Shown: positions 35,234 to 44,230 of the stretch, piece after piece
How the letters are laid out: every line of letters starts with the position of its first letter
How positions within the stretch are numbered: position 1 is the stretch's first letter
Source of the DNA: Actinoallomurus spadix
GTDB taxonomy: Bacteria; Actinomycetota; Actinomycetes; Streptosporangiales; Streptosporangiaceae
Assembly (NCBI RefSeq): GCF_024055725.1
Contig: NZ_JAMXMX010000004.1
Coordinates: 335,328 to 399,327 of the forward strand
Direction of reading: 5' to 3'
DNA length: 64,000 nt
The notes under the pieces: model-generated
Told to the model about the DNA's origin: nothing
Seen by the model: the letters and a program-made list of their open reading frames with translations, nothing else
Databases searched by the model: none
Program-made: the position numbers and the translations under genes

Positions 35234-35557
35234 CTAGTGGGCGGGGCGGAACGGGCGCAGCAGGCGGATGCCGTCCTCGATGGAGCCTTCGATCAGCTCG
35301 AGCATCTGCGGGACGAGTTCCTGCATCCGGGGCGCGGCGAGGTGGGCCTCGAGTTGGGCGCGGGTCTCCCAGCGTTCGTAGATGACGAACGAGCCGGGCC
35401 GGCCCTCGACCTCGTGGGCCTCGTAGTCGATGTTGCCCGGGTCGTTGCGCGAGGGGGTGACGGCCGCGGTGATGAACGCCTCGAGGTCGGCCTCCCTCCC
35501 CGCCTTCGCCTTGGCGTCCCAGATGACGGTCACGTAGCCGTTGGGGGTCGCGGTCAT
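35234..35557 (-). CDS. Antibiotic biosynthesis monooxygenase (ABM) domain protein
   Basis: This 107-residue dimeric ferredoxin-like fold protein has VTVIWDAKAKAGREADLEAF and a second strand set at GSFVIYERWETRAQLEAHLA. ABM proteins are cofactor-free quinone-forming oxygenases or stress-linked small enzymes. AAAGGGA precedes the ATG at 35557. It is probably co-transcribed with the SDR. Confidence 0.85.
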   Translation of the reverse strand: MTATPNGYVTVIWDAKAKAGREADLEAFITAAVTPSRNDPGNIDYEAHEVEGRPGSFVIYERWETRAQLEAHLAAPRMQELVPQMLELIEGSIEDGIRLLRPFRPAH

Positions 35558-35703
35558 GTTGATCCCTTTCCGAGCCGGCAGGTTGATGTGCCTACGAGGG
35601 TGGCTCAGCGGCCGTGCCGGCAGCCTCCGTCAGCTGACTGACATCTGAGGGCCGGCATGCTCACATCAGGGCCGGGGCGGTACTGCGGCCCGGAGGGCGG
35701 ATC

Positions 35704-38481
35704 TCACGGCCGGGCGGCCGGCGGCTCGGGGGGCCGCGCCTCGAGGGCGTCGCGGAGCGCGGCACGGGACGTGATCCCCAGCTTCGGGAACACCCGGTAC
35801 AGGTGCGACGAGACGGTTCGCGGCGAAAGGAACAGCCGCGACGCGATCTGTGGGTTCGACAGCCCTGTCGCCGCGAGCCTGGCGACCTCCAGCTCCTGAG
35901 GGGTGAGGGGCGCGCCGGCCTTGCCCGGGGCGGTCCGCGTCATTCCGGTGGCGCGGAGCTCTGCCGCCGCCCGGGCCTCCCACGAGCGTGCCTCGAGCTG
36001 CTCGAAGCGGTCGCGGGCGGCAGCCAGCTGTACGCGGGCGTCGCGGTTGAGTCCCTGACGGCGCAACGTCTCGCCGTACGCCAGATGAGCACGGCCGACC
36101 TCGAATGGCCACTGCTCGATGCCCGGCACCGCGAGCGCCTCCTCGAAGCGCCGGGGCATGTCCTCGGAAGCCGAGGTCATCGCCGTGATCGTGGCCGAGG
36201 TCAGCGCGAACCGCGACGAGAGGCGGGCGACGTCGGCGTCGCGCACCGCGTCCGCGTGCCGTCGCGCCTCGTCGAGGCGCCCGGTACGCACGGCCGCCTC
36301 GACGAGGTCCGGCGCGGACCACACGGCCTCGGGGTTGAAGAGCGGCAGCGTCCCGGGTGTGCAGATCGCCGTGGCGTGCCGGAAAGCCGTCTCGAAGTCG
36401 CCGGCGCCCGAGGCTGCCCGGGCCGCCGCCTGGTGAGCGCAGTTCTCCATCCGCCGCAGCCCCCTGGGCCCTGACCAGCCCCAGATGGCCTCGCAGTGGT
36501 CACGGCAGGCGTCGAGGTCGCCGCGCTGGGCCGCGACCATCGCGGCGACGTAGTGCCCCACCTGAGCGAACAGATGGTAGCCCGTCTCCTCGCACAGCGC
36601 GATCAGCTCGGCCGCGGCGTCCGCCGACGCCCGCCACCGGCCGGCGTACAGGTCGTCGAGGGCAACGAAGATCAGACCCGGCATACTCGCCCCGACCGCG
36701 CCGCCGTCGCGGCCGTCGCGGATGACCTGGGACACGGCCTCGCGGCAGGCCGGGAGGCGGTCGAGGTACGAGGCGGCCAGGGCGGTGCGGATGACCACGT
36801 CGGCGTCGGTCTCGCCCTTCAGCTGCGCGATCTCGTCGTCCAGGCGGCGCAGCAGGTCGTCGGTGACGCCGCCGGGGTCGTGGTGGATCCGCGCCAACGA
36901 CACGGCGGCGGCGGGAGGCGCGTCGGGAAACCGGGCGAGCATGCCGGCCAGAGGCTCCCAGTGCTCCGGCCGGCCCGAGTATTCGCCGGCGAGCGTGAGG
37001 GTGAAGAGCGCGGTCTCCAGCTCGCCGTGGGGCAGGCCGGAGGGGAACGGAACCTGCTCGATCGTCTTCAGCAGGAGCGCGAGGGCCGTGTCCGCGTCAC
37101 CCTCCGTTACGAGCACGAGGAAGCCGGCGGCGGCGGCCGCCGCAAGTGACCGGGCCGCCGGGTCGCCCCGCACCTCGCGCATGATCTCGTGCGAAATCTC
37201 CAGATGACCGGCGACCCAGGCGGCGACGTAGGCGGCCTGCGACCTGCGGCGCCTCCGGTCGATCTGGCCGGGGCTCAGCTCGGCCGCACGCCGCAGCCGC
37301 ATGATCGCGCCGGCGGCGTCGCCGCGCCGCAGGCTGATCTGGGCCGCCGACTCGATGACGGCGGCGACCACCTCGTCGGGCGCCGTCGTGGCCCTCGCGA
37401 GGTGATCACCGCGACGTTCGGGCTGGTCGGCCAGGGCGTCGGCCAGCCGGCGGTGGGCGCCGCGTCGCTGCTCGCCGGTGGAACCGTCGACCACCGCACA
37501 CCTGACCAGCGGATGCCGGAAGCGCACGGCGCGGCCGCTCGCCGCGACCTTGACCAGGTGGTCGCGCTCCGCGGGAGCGAGCCCGTCGAGCAGACCCGGC
37601 CCGCCGGCCGCCTCGAGAACGCCGATGTCGCCGGAGCCTTCGAGAGCCGCGAGAAGCAGCAGGTCGCGCGTCTCCTGTGGTAGTCGTTCGACGCGGGCGG
37701 CGTACAGGGTACGGACTTCTCGCCCCTGGCCGCTCACCCACCCCACCCGTCCGCCGTACGGAGCGCCGGACGCACTGGTGGACCCGGCGAACTCGAGCAG
37801 AGCGAGGGGATTGCCCTGCGCTTCGCCCGCCACCGTCAGGAGGATCCGGCGAGGGAGGTGAGCGAAGCGCCGGGACAACAGTCGCAGTGCGTCCGCGTCG
37901 TCGAGCGGCGCGATCTCGAGCTCTGCCAGGCCGGTGGGCCGGAACGACCCGCTGGACTCCGCTCGCCGGGTCCCGAGCAGCCCGATGCGGTGACCGCCCA
38001 GTCTTCTGGCGACGAAGGCCACCGCGGACCGGCTCGCGTGGTCGATGACGTGGAGGTCGTCGACCACGAGGAGCAGCGGCTGTTCCTTCGCAACCTCGCC
38101 GAACAGCGACAGGGCCGCGTTCAGGACGGCGATCGGGCGCGGCGCGGGGCCGACGCCGAGACCGAGCGCGACCTCGAGGGTCTCTTTCAGGGAACGCGGC
38201 AGACGGCCGAGCTCGCGCGACAGCGAGACGACGAGCTGGTGCAGGCCCGCGAAGCTGATGTCCGTCTCGTACTCGACGCCGCTCCCGCGGATGACGCGCA
38301 TCCCCTTCGCGACCGCCAGCTCGGCGGTCGCGTCCAGGAGCGCCGTCTTTCCCACACCTGGATCACCGGTGAGCAGGAGGGCGGCTCCGTCCGTCCCGGC
38401 CTCGTCCAGGAACGCCGCGAGCTCGGCGAGCTCGCGGTCTCGCCCGACCAGTCCGGTCGGGTCGGCGCCCACGCCTGCCAC
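35704..38481 (-). CDS. LuxR-family large ATP-binding regulator
   Basis: This is a 925-residue LAL/MalT-type regulator. The N-terminal AAA/NACHT-like ATPase (about 10-280) has Walker A GDPGVGKTALLD near residue 40 and Walker B LLLVVDDLHVIDH near 137. A long TPR-like helical region follows. The C-terminal LuxR helix-turn-helix (last 65 residues) reads LTPQELEVARLAATGLSNPQ and SPRTVSSHLYRVFPKLGI. Such proteins activate biosynthetic or catabolic genes on ligand binding. The start is GTG 38481. It is divergent from the rearranged region to its right, and its targets may include the SDR/ABM pair to its left. Confidence 0.9.
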   Translation of the reverse strand: MAGVGADPTGLVGRDRELAELAAFLDEAGTDGAALLLTGDPGVGKTALLDATAELAVAKGMRVIRGSGVEYETDISFAGLHQLVVSLSRELGRLPRSLKETLEVALGLGVGPAPRPIAVLNAALSLFGEVAKEQPLLLVVDDLHVIDHASRSAVAFVARRLGGHRIGLLGTRRAESSGSFRPTGLAELEIAPLDDADALRLLSRRFAHLPRRILLTVAGEAQGNPLALLEFAGSTSASGAPYGGRVGWVSGQGREVRTLYAARVERLPQETRDLLLLAALEGSGDIGVLEAAGGPGLLDGLAPAERDHLVKVAASGRAVRFRHPLVRCAVVDGSTGEQRRGAHRRLADALADQPERRGDHLARATTAPDEVVAAVIESAAQISLRRGDAAGAIMRLRRAAELSPGQIDRRRRRSQAAYVAAWVAGHLEISHEIMREVRGDPAARSLAAAAAAGFLVLVTEGDADTALALLLKTIEQVPFPSGLPHGELETALFTLTLAGEYSGRPEHWEPLAGMLARFPDAPPAAAVSLARIHHDPGGVTDDLLRRLDDEIAQLKGETDADVVIRTALAASYLDRLPACREAVSQVIRDGRDGGAVGASMPGLIFVALDDLYAGRWRASADAAAELIALCEETGYHLFAQVGHYVAAMVAAQRGDLDACRDHCEAIWGWSGPRGLRRMENCAHQAAARAASGAGDFETAFRHATAICTPGTLPLFNPEAVWSAPDLVEAAVRTGRLDEARRHADAVRDADVARLSSRFALTSATITAMTSASEDMPRRFEEALAVPGIEQWPFEVGRAHLAYGETLRRQGLNRDARVQLAAARDRFEQLEARSWEARAAAELRATGMTRTAPGKAGAPLTPQELEVARLAATGLSNPQIASRLFLSPRTVSSHLYRVFPKLGITSRAALRDALEARPPEPPAARP

Positions 38482-38631
38482 TACCTTCGCCCGCCTCGCA
38501 TTCGCCGCGTCCCTCGTCCTGCCGCGCCGAGCAGTCGAACGACCGGCCGCGCACGTGAGCAGGCATTATCTCACCGGCAGAACGCGCGTGCGAAGGGCCC
38601 GTGTCCGCGCGGGCGGCCACCACGACGCATC

Positions 38632-38826
38632 AGCGGCCGCCCGGGAGCCGGCGCAGCCGGCGGGCCTCCTCGGTGCCGATGAGGGGTTCGGCCGTGTCGA
38701 GCAGAGCGTCCAGTTCGGCTTTCGGCTCCGGCGCCGTGCCGCCGCCGTGCTCCACCCCAAGGGTGCGGAACGCCCGGTCGAGTCCAGTCCAGGTCTTCGC
38801 GCTCGCGACCGTGAGCCCTCGTCCGC
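38632..38826 (-). pseudogene. C-terminal fragment of an unrecognised gene
   Basis: A minus-strand frame reads TVASAKTWTGLDRAFRTLGV, then PEPKAELDALLDTAEPLIG and ends RRLPGGR-stop. It looks like genuine protein sequence but has no start codon; an in-frame stop lies just upstream. It is a remnant, the first of several in 38.5-45.1 kb. Confidence 0.5.
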
Positions 38827-38829
38827 GGG

Positions 38830-39098
38830 CTCACGACCGGCGACGACGTCGGCGCCGACCGTGCCCGTCTGATCGCTGCCGCAGCAGAAGATCCCTTGGT
38901 CATGGGCGAGGCCGCCCGCAACCTGGCCGTCGAGCGATCACGCTGGAGATCGCGCCCGCATACGTGTCGGAGGAACAGGCGGCCGAGTGGCTGGCGCCCT
39001 TCGCCGACGAGGTCGGCGCAGCCCTCGAACGAGTGCTGGCCGCCCGTCGCTACGCCGCCACCGGCGACCTGCGCAGTCTGCAGGGCGAGTACCCCTAG
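38830..39098 (+). pseudogene. Two joined gene fragments (TPR-regulator-like and unknown)
   Basis: Bases 38830-38927 read LTTGDDVGADRARLIAAAAE and DPLVMGEAARNLAVE, resembling the TPR part of actinobacterial XRE-type regulators. At about 38927 the frame changes, and 38934-39098 reads ITLEIAPAYVSEEQAAEWLA followed by ADEVGAALERVLAARRYAA and a stop. The second fragment recurs inverted at 44050-44231 next to the large repeat protein, so the junction is the edge of a duplicated segment. Confidence 0.55.
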
Positions 39099-39832
39099 AT
39101 CGGCGGCTGGGCGTCTTACGTGAGGTTGATCACGGCGACTTCGACGCATGCCATCTGGTCGTCGGGAACGGGCTTTCCGTCGAGGCCGTAGCCGCTGTAG
39201 CTGCTCGTCCCCCCGGCGGCCGGTGCGAGCGGGTCCATGACACCAGCGCCTCACGCAGCCGGGCTCGAAGGGCCGGATCGATGGTTCCCTCGAGCACCTT
39301 GAGTAGCCCGCGCCTCATCAGGTCGGATACGTCGGCCTTATTGACCGAGAAACCCTCACGGGCACGGACCAGGCCCCACACCTGACCAGCGACAGCCGCA
39401 TTCCAGCCTATGTCGGTCGCATCCTTGATGAACCGCCGAAAACCGCCCTCGCTCGCCGAATAACTCGGGACCGCCGCCGCCAACCCGGAATGTTCGCCAT
39501 CAATGTCGACAACGAGCCCGCCGCCACCACCAGGACCCTGGGCATTCCCCGCACTGAATGGATCAGACCACTCAGAAACTTCTACGCCCGGCGGGTAACC
39601 CCCGCGACCGCTCGCATCAGCCGGGTTGACATTGAATGGAACAAGCGCCTGCGACCCGCCAGACCAGTCCTTGGACCCTCCGACCCCGAAATCATCGGGG
39701 GCGGCAGTGGGGTCGGGGGCGAGGCCGAGAATCTGAATTGTCTCGGGATCGACCCCCGGCGGGGGCTGGTAAACCTCTCCCTCCGGGGTGAACACCGGCC
39801 CTGTAATGAGCGACGTGATTTCGGCGATGGCG
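38922..39832. repeat. Left arm of a long imperfect inverted repeat (partner 43064-44231)
   Basis: The arm covers the fragment at 38928-39098 and the degenerate C-terminal copy. The partner arm is the 3' third of the large repeat protein plus the inverted fragment to 44231. Long blocks match almost base for base (for example around GTCCAAGGACTGGTCTGGCG near 43210 and its complement near 39660). The right arm is longer because it contains an internal duplication and the 33-bp triplication. Confidence 0.8.
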
Positions 39833-40044
39833 GCGAGCTGCGCCTCGTGCGCGTGCTGCAGGGTGGTGCGCTCGCGTTCGGCGTCGGCGCGGGCGCGTTC
39901 CAGCTCGGCCCGGGCGTCGTCGGCGGCCTGGGGGGCGCGGGCGACCGGCCTGGCGGTTCGGCACTCCCGCGACCGTCGACGACGGCACATTCTCCTACCG
40001 GTCGGCGCTGCGCTGGCCCGACAGGAAGTTCGATCTCGGCGCAT
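39116..40044 (-). pseudogene. Inverted, frameshifted copy of the C-terminal part of the large repeat protein
   Basis: The minus strand encodes GPVFTPEGEVYQPPPGVDP, ALVPFNVNPADASG, EGGFRRFIKDATDIGWNAAV and REGFSVNKADVSDLM, all close to residues 930-1200 of the protein at 40286-44038. Near 39225 the frame is lost: the expected ending SSYSGYGLDGKPVPDDQMAC, VEVAVINLT-stop lies in another frame ending at 39116. At the other end the homology stops near 39832 and is replaced by a coiled-coil-like stretch (ARAELERARADAERERT). It has no plausible start or signal. Confidence 0.7.
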
Positions 40045-40238
40045 ACGCCCACGGAGCGGCGGCCACCGCTGCGGCCGGGCGAATGGTCGAGCACATGCGC
40101 GCGTGGGTGGACGCGGGCAGCCCCTCCCCGGTGCTGCACGTTCTGCCCGCGGCGACCCCTGACGGCGACCTGCCGGACGGGGCGGGCGATCACCGCTCCG
40201 GCGATGTAGTCGATGTCCTCAACAGTCGCCTCGTGTAG
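39954..40238 (+). pseudogene. C-terminal fragment resembling an FxLD-type protein methyltransferase
   Basis: The plus frame reads FGTPATVDDGTFSYRSALRW, then RKFDLGAYAHGAAAT and DVVDVLNSRLV-stop. This pattern (DLGAYAHG followed by a late SRL) is like the C-terminus of PCMT-related methyltransferases of actinobacterial FxLD peptide systems. No catalytic domain is present; the upstream sequence belongs to the inverted-repeat arm. Assignment is tentative. Confidence 0.4.
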
Positions 40239-40285
40239 GGCGCGGTCTATGACGCCCCGGGCCGGGTCGTTTAGGGTTTTGCGGT

Positions 40286-43200
40286 ATGGGTGTGGTGGGT
40301 TGTTGGGCAGGGTGGCGTACGTCGCGGTACAGCGCGGCCGGGGGTGAGGCGGCGTGTGTGCAGGCGGGTGTGGCGACGGTGTGGCCGGATGGGCGCGTCA
40401 CGTTGGGGGCCGGCCCTGGGGCGGTGGTCCTGCGGGCTGCCTTCGAGTCTGGACCGCCGTCGGCCGCGGTCGTGGGGGCTGTGGATGACGTTGATCAGGG
40501 TCTGTCCGGGGTGGGAAGGCCGGGGGTGGGGGCGCCGGCGTTCGGTGACGAAGCGTGGACGGGTTCTGCCGGCCCGGTTCGGGCGGACGATCCACGGTCT
40601 GAGGCCCTGAACGGTGCGCTGGACTCCCACACCGGCTTCGTGCGCGCGGTCGGGACCCGGGTCTTGGCCTCCGTCCGGGAGAACGGCCTGCCGTATCGGC
40701 CGCCGGCTCAGACGGGTGATTCGCCGGCCGGAGCCGTTGATGGGCTGCTTGGGGTGATCTCGTATGCGACCGGGCGGCTGGAGGGCGCTGGTGCCGATGT
40801 CGCGGGCCGGTGCCTGCAGTTCGCCGAGGCGGTCTTGGCCGGGTTGTTTCCCCAGGGCATCGCACCTTCTGCGGGGGTGCGGTGGGTGGATGATACGGCG
40901 GCGTCGGCGGATCTGAGCGCGCGGCGCTGGCTGAACCGGCCCGGTAGTTGGGAACCGGTCCGATCCTGGGAAGCGGTGTTCGAGACGGTCGCGGGGCACA
41001 ATACCGCCACGGTCGTCGTCGTCGGCCGTCCGGAGGTCAGTCACGCTCTCGTCGCCGTCAACACCACCGACGGTGTCAAAGTCCTCGACTATGACGGCGA
41101 CACCGCCGTGCTCGAAGATTTGACTCCCGCCATGCTCGACCGGTTCGACAGCCCGCTCGGCTCGGTCGAACAGGCTCGCGCCCTGCACATCGAGCTGACC
41201 ACCGCACGACCGTTGACCGGCCAGGTCACCATCCCGAGTCTGTCCAGCCAGGACATCGTCGCCGTGCTCACCGACAAGGCCAGTCCCCACATCGGCATGC
41301 CGAAGCGGAAGCAACCCGTCGACTGGGTCGCGCCCCCCGCCCCCCAGGGGAAGCTCACTGAGGCGGAAAAGCGGGCCGCCCTGCTGGACGCCGCCAAATA
41401 CGCGCAGCGCATAGACCCGTACGAAAACGCGCCGCACACCAAAGTGACAGCTGGGAAGGTTTTTTTTAAGGCTCTTCGCAAGGCCGGCTGGAAAGTCAAC
41501 ACCGAGGTTGCCGAGGGGGTGTGGTCGGAGGTGAAAAAGCCGGCTCCGGGTATCGATTGGGTCGCGCCCCGCCCTCCCCAGGGGAAGGTCACTGAGGCGG
41601 CCCTGCTGGACGCCGCCAAATACGCGCAGCGCAAAGACCCGTACGAAAACGCGCCGCACACCGAAGTGACATCTGTGCACGACTTCTTGAAGGTTCTTCG
41701 CGAGGCCGGCTGGAAAGTCAAAACCGAGGCTGCCCGGGGGGCGTGGTCGGAGGCGAAGACGGGAGAGCGGGATCCGGGTATCGACTGGGTCGCGCCCCGC
41801 CCTCCCCAGGGGAAGGTCACTGAGGCGGCCCTGCTGGACGCCGCCAAACACGCGCAGCGTATAGACCCGTACGAAGACGCGCCGCACACCGAAGTGACAT
41901 CTGTGGCCGGCTTCATGACGGCTCTTCGCGAGGCCGGCTGGATATTCAGAAGCGGGCCCGACGGGGAGGTATGGGCTGCGGTGAAAGGCGGGCAGACGGT
42001 TCCGGTTGTGTGGGCCCCGCCGCCCGCCCCCCGAGGGGAAGCCAGTGAGGAGGACCTGCTGGACGCCGCCCGCAAGGCGGTGAGTCAAAAGGTGATGTCT
42101 TCGCTCGGCTTCAAGGAGGCTCTTGAGACCGCCAAATGGATTTTTGGGGGGGAGGCTGCCAGGAAGGCGTGGAGGGCGGCGAAAAAGGAGCGGCCGGCTC
42201 CGGCTCCGTGGGTCCCGCCCCCCGCCCCCCAGGGGAAGGTCACTGAGGCGCACCTGCGGGACGCCGCCCTCAATGCGATAGGAAATGGCGTGTCAAATGT
42301 GCAGGTCTTCAAGGACTTTCTTGGGCACGCCACCCCCAAATGGAGGTTCGACGCTGAAGTCGCCTCGAAGGCGTGGAAGAAGGCGAAGAATGACTGGGTG
42401 ACTACGAAGCGGCTCGTGGTTGCGCGGGTTTCCGAGGGTGGCTCTGATCTTGAGGCCGCCGCGGGTGCTGTCATCGAGGCCGGGGAGGCCGGCATGGCCT
42501 CGTATGACTTCGATTTCGCGGCCATCGAGGGCGGCTGGGGTGTGACTTCGGGGGATTTGCCCGGTCGGCTCGCCGCCGTTTACCCGCGCCAGTTCCGGCA
42601 GTGGTGGGCTTTGGACGCGGACTTGGGTTTTGAGGTCTCCTATGTCGGGCTGAGGTATGACCTGACCGATCGGCACAGGACTCCTTATCCGACCCCGCGT
42701 GGGGTCCATCCCGATAAGGTTCGTGTTCTCGACGCCAACGCCCTTGACCCCACTGCGGCGTCGGGGCCTAAGGGTAAGGAGGTGGACAGGCCGGGTTGGC
42801 CGCAGGCTCCTGTTTCTACGGGGGTGCAGGAGGGTGGCGTTGGTCGAGCGGTCGCAGGCGAGGAGGCCCTTGTCCAGTCGGATGTGGCCATGCTGGCGGA
42901 GAATTTGGCCAATGCCGTAAATTTCGGGAAGTTCGGCCTGGCCTCTTCCACCCTCGAATCGGAGTTCTGGTCTATTCCCGGTAGTTCTTTGGGAGAATTG
43001 ATCGAGCGGCTGGCCGCCGCTCGCCCCGGCCAGTTCCGGTCCTGGTGGGCGTGGGATGATCACGGTGATTACGTCGCTCATTACGGGCCGGTGTTCACCC
43101 CGGAGGGAGAGCTTTACCCGCCCCCGCCGGGGGTCGATCCCCGGACGATTCAGATTCTCGGCCTCGCCCCCGACCCCACTGCCGCCCCCGATGATTTCGG

Positions 43201-44038
43201 GGTCGGAGGGTCCAAGGACTGGTCTGGCGGGCCGCAGGCGCTTGTTCCATTCAATGCCAACCCGGCTGATGCGAGCGGTTACGGGGGTTACCCGCCGGAG
43301 CTGGGCGTAGAGGTTTCTGATTGGTCTGTTTCCTTTAGTGCTCCGGTTAGCCTGGACGAGGGGAGCTCCAAAGGTAAGGAGGTGGACAGGTCGCAGGCGC
43401 TTGTTCCATTCAATTTCAACCCGGCTGATGCGAGCGGTTACGGGGGTTACCCGCCGGAGCTGGGCGTATCGGTTTCTGAGTGGTCTGATCCATTTAGTGC
43501 GGGGAATGTCCAGGGTCCTGGTGGTGGCGGCGGGCTTGTTGTCGACATCGATGGGGAACATTCCAGGTTGGCGGCGGCGGTCCCGTTGTATTCGGCGAGC
43601 GAGGGCGGTTTTCGGCGGTTCATCAAGGATGCGACCGACGTGGGCTGGAATGCGGCTGTCGCTGGTCAGGTGTGGGGCCTGGTCCGTGCCCGTGAGGGTT
43701 TCTCGGTCAATAAGGTCGACGTATCCGGCCCGATGATCAGCGGGCTGCTCCGGATGCTCGAGGAAACCACCGATCCGGCCGTTCGAGCCCAGCTGCTCAA
43801 GGCGCTGGCGTCATGGACCGGCTCGCACCGGCCGCCGGGCCCTGACATCACCCGCGACGAAAAACCGCCGGGCCCTGACATCACCCGCGACGAAAACCCG
43901 CGGGGCCCTGACATCACCCGCGACAAGAACAACGTCCGCTGGGCGGCGAGCAGCTACAGCCGCAAAGGCCCCGACGGACAGCCCGTCCCCGCCCACCTGA
44001 AGGAATGCGTCGAAGTCACCGTGATCAACCCCGCGTAA
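40286..44038 (+). CDS. Large repeat protein with polymorphic-toxin-like organisation
   Basis: The 1250-residue protein has no signal peptide. Residues 1-200 are unassigned. Residues 205-320 include AVFETVAGHNTATVVVVG and SHALVAVNTTDGVKVLDYDG, which resembles the second half of papain-fold or deamidase toxin domains; I see no clear catalytic Cys. Residues 345-705 are five degenerate repeats of 66-78 residues (WVAPPAPQGKVTEA..LLDAA..FLKALREAGWK..VWSEVK). Residues 715-935 contain two modules with LPGRLAAVYPRQFRQWWALD-like sequence. The C-terminal third has a duplicated ALVPFNANPADASGYGGYPP segment, an EGGFRRFIKDATDVGWNAAV domain and a tail of three PPGPDITRDEK repeats, ending with a DUF397-like SSYS..ECVEV. 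The start codon ATG 40286 lacks a clear ribosome site. Confidence 0.65.
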   Translation: MGVVGCWAGWRTSRYSAAGGEAACVQAGVATVWPDGRVTLGAGPGAVVLRAAFESGPPSAAVVGAVDDVDQGLSGVGRPGVGAPAFGDEAWTGSAGPVRADDPRSEALNGALDSHTGFVRAVGTRVLASVRENGLPYRPPAQTGDSPAGAVDGLLGVISYATGRLEGAGADVAGRCLQFAEAVLAGLFPQGIAPSAGVRWVDDTAASADLSARRWLNRPGSWEPVRSWEAVFETVAGHNTATVVVVGRPEVSHALVAVNTTDGVKVLDYDGDTAVLEDLTPAMLDRFDSPLGSVEQARALHIELTTARPLTGQVTIPSLSSQDIVAVLTDKASPHIGMPKRKQPVDWVAPPAPQGKLTEAEKRAALLDAAKYAQRIDPYENAPHTKVTAGKVFFKALRKAGWKVNTEVAEGVWSEVKKPAPGIDWVAPRPPQGKVTEAALLDAAKYAQRKDPYENAPHTEVTSVHDFLKVLREAGWKVKTEAARGAWSEAKTGERDPGIDWVAPRPPQGKVTEAALLDAAKHAQRIDPYEDAPHTEVTSVAGFMTALREAGWIFRSGPDGEVWAAVKGGQTVPVVWAPPPAPRGEASEEDLLDAARKAVSQKVMSSLGFKEALETAKWIFGGEAARKAWRAAKKERPAPAPWVPPPAPQGKVTEAHLRDAALNAIGNGVSNVQVFKDFLGHATPKWRFDAEVASKAWKKAKNDWVTTKRLVVARVSEGGSDLEAAAGAVIEAGEAGMASYDFDFAAIEGGWGVTSGDLPGRLAAVYPRQFRQWWALDADLGFEVSYVGLRYDLTDRHRTPYPTPRGVHPDKVRVLDANALDPTAASGPKGKEVDRPGWPQAPVSTGVQEGGVGRAVAGEEALVQSDVAMLAENLANAVNFGKFGLASSTLESEFWSIPGSSLGELIERLAAARPGQFRSWWAWDDHGDYVAHYGPVFTPEGELYPPPPGVDPRTIQILGLAPDPTAAPDDFGVGGSKDWSGGPQALVPFNANPADASGYGGYPPELGVEVSDWSVSFSAPVSLDEGSSKGKEVDRSQALVPFNFNPADASGYGGYPPELGVSVSEWSDPFSAGNVQGPGGGGGLVVDIDGEHSRLAAAVPLYSASEGGFRRFIKDATDVGWNAAVAGQVWGLVRAREGFSVNKVDVSGPMISGLLRMLEETTDPAVRAQLLKALASWTGSHRPPGPDITRDEKPPGPDITRDENPRGPDITRDKNNVRWAASSYSRKGPDGQPVPAHLKECVEVTVINPA
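41321..42402 (+). repeat. Five degenerate coding repeats of about 200-234 bp
   Basis: Units begin near 41321, 41555, 41783, 42008 and 42206 at a Trp codon followed by a Pro-rich motif (VAPPPAPQGK). Each encodes one helical module ending in a Trp/Lys-rich segment (WSEVKK, WSEAK, WAAVK, WRAAKK, WKKAK). Units 2 and 3 are the most alike, units 4 and 5 shorter and more diverged. Confidence 0.85.
43832..43930 (+). repeat. 33-bp tandem triplication near the C-terminus of the large repeat protein
   Basis: Three consecutive units at 43832, 43865 and 43898 each encode P(P/R)GPDITRD(E/K)(K/N), with only a few base changes. The left-arm copy at 39116-39240 lacks the triplication. Confidence 0.9.
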
Positions 44039-44230
44039 GACGCCCAGCCGCCGATCTAGCTAGGGGTACCCTCCCTGCAGACTGCGCAGGTCGCCGGTGG
44101 CGGCGTAGCGACGGGCGGCCAGCACTCGTTCGAGGGCTGCGCCGACCTCGTCGGCGAAGGGCGCCAGCCACTCGGCCGCCTGTTCCTCCGACACGTATGC
44201 GGGCGCGATCTCCAGCGTGATCGCTCGACG

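Noticed and set aside
43832..43930. CRISPR-like array
   Set aside because: The three 33-bp units are contiguous without spacers and are in frame within a protein.
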